Source: Gnetum montanum
Taxonomy: Eukaryota > Streptophyta > Gnetopsida > Gnetales > Gnetaceae
Assembly (NCBI GenBank): GCA_015680685.1
Contig: MNCI01016594.1
Span: 829,524-880,578, forward strand
Length of the DNA: 51,055 bases
Direction of reading: 5' to 3'
Position 1 is the stretch's first letter. Every line of letters begins with the position of its first letter. The position numbers and the translations under genes are program-made. Below the pieces are notes generated by a model. That model was not told the DNA's origin. It did not search any database and saw only the letters and a list, made by a program, of their open reading frames with translations. Of the stretch, positions 43,435 to 51,055 are shown piece after piece.

Positions 43435-44540
43435 TCATCCTCTATCAGAGGTGTAATTTGCACTGGCTATTCTTAGTTCATGGAAAGGTTTTGTTTGTTG
43501 TACATTGACCAGTAATATCTTATCAGGGCTTTCAGGCTTGTATATTGTCATGGCTCCTGAGGGAAAGGTTGTATGGATAATGTAAGGTCCTTCCCACAAT
43601 GTTTGAAATTTCGTGCATTGTGATACATGAGTGGGGTTCCAATAAAGGACCTTATCTCCTGGTTGGTACCTAACATTTTGAATTCTTAAGTCATGACATT
43701 GCTTGTCATGTTCTTTGTGTATCTCGTTTGATGATAGGGCAACCAATTGATTCTCATCTAAGATGTTTAAAGTTGCCAATATTTGTTTTTGTGCTAGATC
43801 AAGGTCAAGGTGGAGGTCACATGCCATGGACAGTGTATGGAGCTCAGTTTGAATTGGAAGCTTTGGAAGTTTCCCATACACTAACTCATAGGGAGAGTAG
43901 CCTGTAGGGAGTTTCCAAGTGGAGCAGTATGCTCAGAGAGCATCATTCAGTTTAGTGCTCCAATCTTGCCTATATTTGCTAATTGTCCTTGTTAATATTC
44001 TAGTAATCTCTCGATTAGTGACCTTGGCTTGGCCATTAGCTTGGGGGTGATAAGGTGTAGTCAATTTATGTTCAACCCCTAAGTGTTGCATTAATTTTTG
44101 AAAGGTTGCACCCATGAAATGTGTTTCGTTATCTGAGATAAGTGCACGTGGCACACCAAACCTATTAACAACTTGTTGTTGTACAAATCGTGTAGCTGTA
44201 GATGATGTGCAGTCTGTTATAGTAGCTGCTTCAGCCCATTTTGTTAAGTAGTCAACAGCAACAATGATATAATATTTTCCATTGGACATTGGTGTAATGG
44301 GCCCCATAAAGTCTATTTCCCAGATGTCGAAGGGTTCTAAGGGTTGAATCCATTGTTTTGGATCCTCCATTCTAGCAGTCATTTCACCATCATGTTGATA
44401 GCATTCACAGGATTGGACAAAATGATGAGCATCCTGAAATAGTGTTGACCAGTATATCCTACAAGCAGGATCTTGATAGTTGTTCACCTCCCTACATAGT
44501 GACCCCCACAAGGGCCATCATGAGTGTCCTGGAGAACTCT
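43435..44540 (-). pseudogene. Integrase, element C
   Basis: Open from 44511 to 43933 in one stretch: Cys pair SCECYQHD, first Asp in WEIDFMGPITP (about 44290-44320), second Asp in RALISDNETHF (about 44120-44150), third position NGQAKVTNREI (about 44010-44040). The catalytic Glu is Lys here (element B keeps QAEVTN), so the enzyme would be dead. The C-terminal domain (43435-43881) has PGDKVLYWNP and LWEGPYII, typical of a Ty3/gypsy integrase tail. One stop separates the two stretches. Confidence 0.87.
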
Positions 44541-44810
44541 TAATTGGTCCACATCAGGCACACACCATCAAACCAAGCCATCAGGATAGACTTTGTAAAG
44601 TTATCCTCTGATCTCCATGAAGTACTTAGTTTTATGGAGAAACTGTTGCTTCTTCCTAAAGTCCATCCCCTATGGTGTTTGTTGGGAAAGGAGATAAGTG
44701 AGAATGCTACTATACCAATTCGGGCCCATGGGTTGGTTATTCACTACACCAGAAAAGAGCGTTTCATTAGGAAAATGATTAGATATGGCATATTCATCCT
44801 CTTTGCTATC

Positions 44811-46466
44811 CTAGCACAACCGAGATAAGTGATTTGCAACTACATTCTCGATGCCTTTCCGATCTACTATCGTTAGATCGAACTCCTGAAGGATTACCAA
44901 CCAATGTATAATACGAGGGCTAACCATTGGCTTGTTCATGAGGAACCTAATTGCACGATGATCTGTATGAATGTACACTTTGTAGCCTAACACATAGTGC
45001 CTAAATTTTTCTAGCACAAATACTACAGCCATTAATTCCTTTTCTGTAGTCGTGTAGTTGAGTTGTGCACCGACAATACTCTTAGTCGCATAGCGGATGT
45101 AATGAGGGAATTTTTGTTCATCTAACTATGTAAGTACAACTCCTAAGGCATAATTGGATGCATCGGTCATTATATGGAATGGTCTGGGCTAGTTAGGGGC
45201 TTGTAGAATAGGAGTTTCCACAAGCCTTTGTTTTAGAGTTTGGAATGCTCGTTCACATTCCCTGGTCCATTTGAATAATGCATCCTTTTTCATTAATTCT
45301 ACCAATGGTTTGGCAATCTTGGAGAAGTTCTCAATGAATCTCCTGTAGTAGCCATTGTGTCCAAGGAATGACCGAATGTCTTTGACCATTTCTGGTTTTT
45401 GGATGATTCCTTGGATGACCTTAACTTTTTCTAGGTCTACCTCTATTCTTGACTGTGAAATTTTATGCCCTAGTACTATGTCCTCTTGAACCATCAAATG
45501 GCTTTTCTGCCAATTGAGCTTTAGGTTGGTTTCAACGCATCATTTCAGTACTTGCTCTAATTGGTCCAGGGCTTGATCAAAGCTTGTCTGATAAGTGGAG
45601 AATTCATCCATAAAGACTTCTACTCCGTTCCCTATCTGTTGTTGAAATATTCTTAGAACTAAACATTGAAACATGGCAGGAGCATTGCACAAGCCAAATG
45701 GCATTTTTTTATATGCAAACATTCCCTAGGGACTGGTGAACATTGTTTTGGCTTGATCTTCTGGTGCTATTCGTATTTTATTATATCCACTATACCCATC
45801 CAAAAAACTATAATAGCAATGCCTTGCTATAGTGTCCAAGACTTGGTCAACGAATGACAACGGGAAATGATCTTTGAATGTTGCCATGTTCAGTAGCCTA
45901 AAATCTATACACACCCTCCATTTTCCTCCCTTCTTAGGAAAAATTACTAGAGGACTAACCCATTCACTATTCAAAATGGGATATATGAACCCAACCTTGA
46001 GGAGCTATTCTATCTCTTCTTTTACTATTTGTTTCAATTTCAGGTTTAATAGCCACTGTGGTTGTTTTTGAGGCTTCATGGAGGGGTCTGTATAAATCCT
46101 ATGTTGGCATATCCTAGGGTCTATTCCAGTGAGTTTGGGATATGACCAGGCAAAGGCTTTTAACCATTTATTTATCACTTTCAATAGGCTTTCTTTTTTC
46201 TTGGGGACAAGTTTTGCGTTGATAATTACTGATTTTCCATTTTCAAGGGTCATGTATTCCAAACCAGTGGGCAATGGTTTTAAATCTAGGGGCTCTTGTT
46301 TAAATTCCTCAGGAATCTCCAACTTCCCCCAGTTAATGTTTTCAAAGTTAAGGGCTGGAAGTTGGGAAAAAACTTGCTCAAGTGCATCTATGCTTTCAAT
46401 GTAAGCACTAGTTATTCCCTTAGTTAGTTCCATGCATACTATCAAGCTGCTCTCTTGATCAGCCAT
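44811..46466 (-). pseudogene. Reverse transcriptase and RNase H, element C
   Basis: Five open segments share one frame (46466 to 44811), so mostly stop codons interrupt it. Visible in order: the linker LPTGLEYMTLENGKSVIINA, the palm SEWVSPLVIFPKKGGKWRVC, SFLDGYSGYNKI, the active site VEVFMDEFSTY (45593-45625), GHKISQSRIEVD, IRSFLGHNGYYRRF, and RNase H end YIHTDHRAIRFL. The second active-site Asp is Glu (FMDE), a transversion. Spacing matches elements A and B. Confidence 0.88.
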
Positions 46467-47010
46467 CAGCCACAGGGTGTCTTCCTGTCATGTGGCTGCT
46501 GCATACAGGCACTTTTGTGTATTAATTTCTTGTGCACACTGATTGCATGCAGGTAATGCTAAACTTCGCATAACCCATTATTTCTACACGCAATGGCACC
46601 CTATGTCACTGTATGTGATGCATGGAACTTTCTTCTTCTCGATCTTTCTGAAAGTATTTTTCTTGGATATTTCTAGGGAAAGATCACAGATGCATAGGCA
46701 TGCATCTATTGTACTTAGCCATGCTCTTCCCATTATTATTGGGAAGTTCCCCTTGCCGTTAGTTACTTGTATCACTAGAAAATCTGTATGATCACCCACA
46801 AATGGTGGTAATGATGTCCTCCACTAGTTCCAAGGGGATAGTGATGGATTGGTCGGCCAGCTCAAGTCGAATGTTACTCTTCCTAAATGGAGGAAGGTTC
46901 CAGGCTTTGTACATCTCTTGCAATATTAGTTTGACTCCAGAACCTGAGTCCAGAAGAGCTTTACAAGGTTCATTCCCAATGACTTGGAGATAAATTAGGG
47001 GACTTCCAGG
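46467..47010 (-). pseudogene. Aspartic protease, element C
   Basis: The active site ALLDSGSGV is intact (DSG at 46942-46950). SITIPLELVEDIITTICG follows and then a frame break near 46792-46799, after which FPIIMGRAWLST resumes. The Cys-rich tail (CNQCAQ equivalent near 46530-46550) is present but interrupted. The protease is fused in frame with the gag tail (46792-47520 is one open stretch). Confidence 0.84.
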
Positions 47011-49327
47011 GTTAGAGAATTTCTTGGGAAGGTGGCCCACCTTAATCGAATCTGTGACGGTATGTGTTAACATAACCGTGTGCATTGAGCTCAACTTTTG
47101 GGTCAAAGAAGGTCCTAAAACTTTATTTGGTACGGAGGTGTTTAGATGTTCAACTGCTTTAGTTGTATTATTAGTTCTGAAGAAAGGTCTTTTTGGTATA
47201 AGATTGTCAGAACCAACTGAGAATTGGGGATTCGAAGCCTTCATGATGTTGGGTTGTTGCGGTTGAGTGGGACATACTCTTTGCATTCTTGGAGTGGTTG
47301 GTGGTGGAGCTACCAGTGTAAGAGTGGCAGATAGATTTAGAGGATGGTATGTATGTGGTGTGTCTCCTATAGGAGAAGGAGTCCTAAAATACTCCCAAAC
47401 TTGGTAGTGACGTTGTGGGGTTACATGACCCATAAAGTCACTTGGAGAAACCGGCTGATGCATGTAATAGCCATACGGGTCTAGTTTCCGGTAAGGGTAT
47501 TGTTGCCTAGGTGGTGGCATCCCCCATGACTATGGATATTGCCATTGCTAGTGTTGCTCGATAGGTTGTGGCATAGTTCCACTTGGATAATATGTTAATG
47601 GTTGGTGGAACTACCTCAGGTTACCTTGGGGATAAGGTAACCTTCAGGGTGCTTGCCGTTTGTTAAGTCTTGGGTTGAGTGCATACACCCCAGACTCTTG
47701 CAGATGTAAGATTATTGGGAAACATCCCTTAGGATGGTCATATTGGCAGATCTCACATCCATCATCATTGTTTGTATTAGAGTCCACAACCTCATCAGCG
47801 ATAGTCATTGTTCCCTTACCCTTGTTACGTGCATGGTCTGAATCTCTCAGCTTTTTCTTATCATGGTCAGTACTTCATTCCTTAGACTCCTCTATGATTT
47901 TCAAAATAATTTTGAATCTACTAAGGAGTCTCACATTTGATCTACCTTAGCCAACACTTTAGTTGTTAACTTTTGAAGCAACAAGGTTTTTCTATTCACC
48001 AACTCTTCAAGTGGTGACTCATCCTCTTCCTCACAGAATCTTACTCCCTTCTTTCGGAGGGAAGGATCATGATTATATTCTTCCACACTTTCTCTTTTTT
48101 GTAGCTCTCCTTCTTCCTTATCTACTTGCTTCAACAATCTATGAACTTCATGGAACCTAAGTTCAGATAATCTCCCTTGGGCATATGTCCCAAGGGTTCT
48201 CCTAGTTTCATGTCTTAGCCCATCTACAAGATGGTGGAGTTGATCCCGTTGTGCGTAACCATGGCCTAGGCAACGATGTCGCAGTGCATAATATTAGCCC
48301 ATGGCAGCATCCAATGGTTTTTGATTACCCTGCTTCCATCCTTGGATCTGTTTATGCAAGTTGGACACTCTGGAGTACGTTTGGTATTTATCGTTAAAAA
48401 ATTCTAGCATCGTACTCCACCATCTAATGGATTCCTTTCTAAGGACTGGTACCAACACTCTGCTTCTTTTATGAGTGTCCTTGGGAAAAATTTTAACTTC
48501 TACCACTCATTTTCAATATTCTGCAAGGCGCAGGCATCATGGAATGCCTGTAAGTGATTTTGCAAATCAGCATTGTATCCCCCCTCAAATCGTGGGATAT
48601 TGTTCATGTCTAGTCTCTTGATCTAGCTATCTTTCTGGTGCCTTGTAGGTATTCTCACAACCTCCGTAATGTCTAACATACTCCAGGTTTCTAGTAGGGG
48701 TTCGTCATGATCATCTCTCTCATGAAGTCTATGATGCCTACGTGGTTCCCTACTTTCCCTTCTTCCATGCCTTGACTCCCTAGAGTGCCCTCGTGCTCTC
48801 TCTCGACTCTCTCGTCGAAGTCTCTCATCTTGCTTACCCTTATCCTCACGGTTGGGCTCTTTGTGACTATGTCTTGATGTGGAAGGAGAGGGTGAATTGT
48901 GCGATGAATGTGAAGAAGAAGGGGAACCATCGCCATGACGATGTTTCTTACCTTCTCTTCAGTGGCTATGGACCCGATCGTGAGGACGATCAGAATGCTT
49001 GCCCTTATCTTGTGTTTGTGTTCCCTCATTGAACACTTGGTGTTCGTGGGGATTAGAACTAGGGTTGTGAATCATAGAGTGTAGGTTTTGATACCCCACC
49101 TCCTCACCATCGTTAGGAGGGAGAATATCATTTTGTAGAAAACCTATTGAAATAGGTTCATGACCCTTGATTTCACTTATGATGGGTGAACCATTATGGG
49201 GCCCCTTGCCCTTCAACGATGTAACGATGTATGGTAGCTCTTATGCCGTGCGTCTTGTTGACGTTGCGCTACTGTGGGATGGTAATCCCTTGTGTCGTAA
49301 TCACATACAACGTATTCAGCGTATAGT
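47011..49327 (-). pseudogene. Gag, element C, 5' end cut by element H
   Basis: Contains the Pro/Tyr-rich tail (47270-47520), a zinc-knuckle zone (about 47690-47760), the charged coil (47931-48137), the capsid-like core (48294-48506 and neighbours, FPKDTHKRSRVLVPVL and related), and the polar N-terminal part (48691-49216). Several frame changes. Homology with element A stops at CGTATA (49320-49326, equivalent to about 5137 in A), about 280 bp short of the gag start. Confidence 0.78.
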
Positions 49328-49936
49328 TGCATCATGACTATACTGACCTAAATCGTCGGTGTGAGGCTGGAATGGAAACAGACACCGAAAGATTGTTGGG
49401 CAGCCACAGCTGACCCTACCTTCACTTGAGGGCAAGCTGGAAAATGGAACGAAGGCAGAGTGCCTTGGATGGTTTGCACGCAAATCAAACAAGGACTTCC
49501 CCAAGCATAAGCTACGGCTAGCGCTGGGGTTATCGTGAACGATGTAAACGGGATATAATCGGAATGCAAACAGCGACAAAAAATGTAAACAGAGCGTACT
49601 GAATTATAAATAAAGCGTAAATATAGTTATATTGCAAAAAAGCATAAATAGAATTAAACAATGTAAATAGAAGGCAATGAACTGTATTGTATTGTTTAAT
49701 AAAAATGTATGCACCGGTCGAAGCGTAGCTGCATGTGTGGATGACAGGTCAAGCACTAAGCCCCGGGATGATGTCTGAAGTGATGATGCGATAATGTGAT
49801 GTGATGCACGTGAGAAATGCTTGGATGCCAATAGTCAGATGTGCCGAGTGCCCCAGGATTGCAGATTCTGTCCTTCTCAAAATTCCAATCTCTCCAATTG
49901 CCTCCCCCTTACCCCCGATTTATGTGAATTAACAGG

Positions 49937-49946
49937 GTATTTATAG
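49937..49946 (-). promoter_or_regulatory. TATA box in element H LTR
   Basis: CTATAAATAC on the minus strand, identical to the box in element G's LTRs. Confidence 0.55.
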
Positions 49947-50282
49947 GGTTGGACCGGGCACCGGCACAGAATTTCAGAATGGAATCAACGGCTGAGAGAT
50001 GAGAGGAAAGCGGATCTGGTAACATGTGTCCAATGGACAGTTGTGCTTGGGTTGGATGCATGCTGGCAAGAGTTGGATGTGTGTCGGACAGTTGTGCACG
50101 AGTTGGATGTGTGTCAGCAAGCTACGTTCTTGACCAGATACATTGCATTTTACAATTTATGGGTTATTCAAGCCCATGAAAGTACATTTAATTTAAACAT
50201 GAGGGCCTAACGTGCCCACATATGTCAATTTACAATGAAATGTATAACAAGAGAAATTTGACCCCTATTTGCGTGAAAATTC

Positions 50283-51055
50283 TTTATTCCTGAGTCTTTC
50301 TGAAATTTTCTGGAATGTTCTGAAAGTTACTGATGCTGGTAATTCTCTGCCATTTTCTGAAATATTTCTGGAATTTTCTGAAACTTTGATGAATAGTGTT
50401 CGTGTGATGAATAGTGTTTTACACTGATGGATAGTGTTTTACGCAGTGAATAGTGTTTCACGCAGTGAATAGTATTTTACGCAGTGAATAGTGTTTTACG
50501 TTGATGAATAGTGATTACGCATCTTACACTCTACAGCGTAAGAAAATGTAGCCACAACGTAATCAACTAAAAACACCTCTTTTATGGCCCGAATTTTGAT
50601 TTTCCAGAAGTTGCTGATGCTGAGGATCTTCTGCCATTTTCTGAAACTTTTCTGGAATTTTTTGAAACTTCGATGAATAGTGTTCATGCGATGAATAGTG
50701 TTTGACGCAGTGAATAGTATTCACACAGTGAATAGTGTTTTACACTGATGAATAGTGATTACGCATCTTACGCTCTACAGCGTAAGAAAATGTAGCCGCA
50801 ACGTAATCAACCGAAAACACCTCATTTAAGGCCCGAATTTTGATTTTCCAGAAGTTGCTAATGCTGAGGATCTTTTGCCATTTTCTGAAACTTTTCTGGA
50901 ATTTTCTGAAACTTCGATGAATAGTGTTCACGCGATGAATAGTGTTTGATGTAGTGAATAGTATTCATGCAGTGAATAGTATTTTATGTTGATGAATAGT
51001 GATTACGCATCTTATGCTCTACAGCGTAAGAAAATGTAGCCGCAGCGTAATCAAC
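50283..51055. repeat. Tandem repeats of ~244 bp in U3 of element H
   Basis: The landmark GATTACGCATCTTA recurs at 50513, 50757 and 51001, a period of 244 bp. Each unit contains several near-identical 18-20 bp subrepeats (GTGAATAGTGTTTTACGCA and variants). A hairpin segment ends each unit. The array continues past the window. Confidence 0.9.
50757..50808. repeat. Nested hairpin within the 244-bp unit, element H
   Basis: The inner stem CTTACGCT/AGCGTAAG has a 4-nt loop (50767-50786); the outer stem is GATTACG (50757-50763) with CGTAATC (50802-50808). The same structure recurs at 50513 and 51001 with small changes. Confidence 0.75.

Larger units (their letters stand above)
40678..49327 (-). mobile_element. 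Element C: Athila-like retrotransposon inserted in E's gag, without ORF3
   Basis: 3' LTR (40678-41492), polypurine tract, non-coding spacer, integrase, reverse transcriptase, protease and gag are in order on the minus strand. The gag match to element A ends at 49326, where element H begins, so C's 5' LTR is not in the window. Unlike B and E there is no coiled-coil ORF3 between spacer and polypurine tract. Confidence 0.85.
49328..51055 (-). mobile_element. Element H: LTR of a Tat/Ogre-like element, partial
   Basis: Begins at TGCATCATGAC directly after C's gag breaks off; on the minus strand this is an LTR end in CA. It carries a minus-strand TATA box (49937-49946), CpG-rich TTACGC/GCGTAA motifs like those of element G's LTR, and U3-type tandem repeats to the window end. 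No primer site borders it on the left, so it is a 3' LTR or solo LTR. No coding sequence is seen. The 49328-50280 part holds no supported gene. Confidence 0.6.

Noticed and set aside
1-51055. tRNA, rRNA or other structured RNA genes
   Set aside because: No cloverleaf with conserved A and B boxes or rRNA signature was recognised on either strand by eye.

Overview
This window looks like intergenic DNA from a large plant nuclear genome, and a gymnosperm or other giant-genome seed plant is plausible. I see no bacterial-style operons and no intact host gene. Almost every base belongs to decayed Ty3/gypsy LTR retrotransposons, all lying on the minus strand (5' end at the right) and inserted into one another. 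Identification rests on reading LTR ends, primer-binding sites, polypurine tracts and translated motifs by eye; no search was run.

Nested layout. Element B (Athila-like) is the outermost host, about 6311-33891. Its gag/pol are at 28550-33886 and its 3' accessory ORF (ORF3) is at 6340-8990. Element A (Athila-like, 1-6310) sits in the end of B's ORF3, with its 5' LTR at 5559-6310 and its body running off the left edge. Element G (Tat/Ogre-like, 10113-27491) sits in B's spacer. It is complete, with two ~1.5 kb LTRs and a perfect 5-bp target duplication CCATC at 10108-10112 and 27492-27496. Element E (33892-40677) entered B's gag, element C (40678-49327) entered E's gag, and element H (49328 to the window end, seen only as an LTR with tandem repeats) entered C's gag.

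A, B, C and E are one family. They share a tRNA-Asp-type primer site (seen in A), a compact gag zinc knuckle, a DSG protease, an FMDDF-type reverse transcriptase and an HHCC/DDE integrase. B and E also carry ORF3 between integrase and 3' LTR. It encodes a domain resembling the 'putative plant transposon protein' group followed by a Pro/Gln-rich linker and a long coiled coil. Upstream of ORF3 both copies have a TATA-like box with palindromic repeats, as if ORF3 had its own promoter. In E those repeats match the boxes in E's own LTR. C lacks ORF3.

G is the most interesting part. Its gag-protease (21941-25228) and most of its reverse transcriptase, dual RNase H and integrase (13376-16870) run on the minus strand and are broken almost only by stop codons. 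Between protease and reverse transcriptase, on the opposite strand, lies a spliced gene (17343-21223). I can trace eight exons, mostly joined in one frame, with a weak FCP1/NIF (HAD) phosphatase-like N-terminus, a middle domain recalling ORF3, and a coiled-coil acidic C-terminus. Two arrays of short hairpin repeats (12843-13341 and 21421-21718) share a linker, a 6-nt loop length and a 4-bp stem, but have different, compensating stem sequences. One follows the pol stop; the other sits between the converging protease and antisense-gene ends.

All coding regions are pseudogenes by inspection. Many lesions look like C-to-T or G-to-A changes at CpG or CAG, as expected of silenced methylated DNA. 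Two assembly gaps (13472-13685 and 39754-40236) limit what can be said; the second may hide, or replace, E's pol region.
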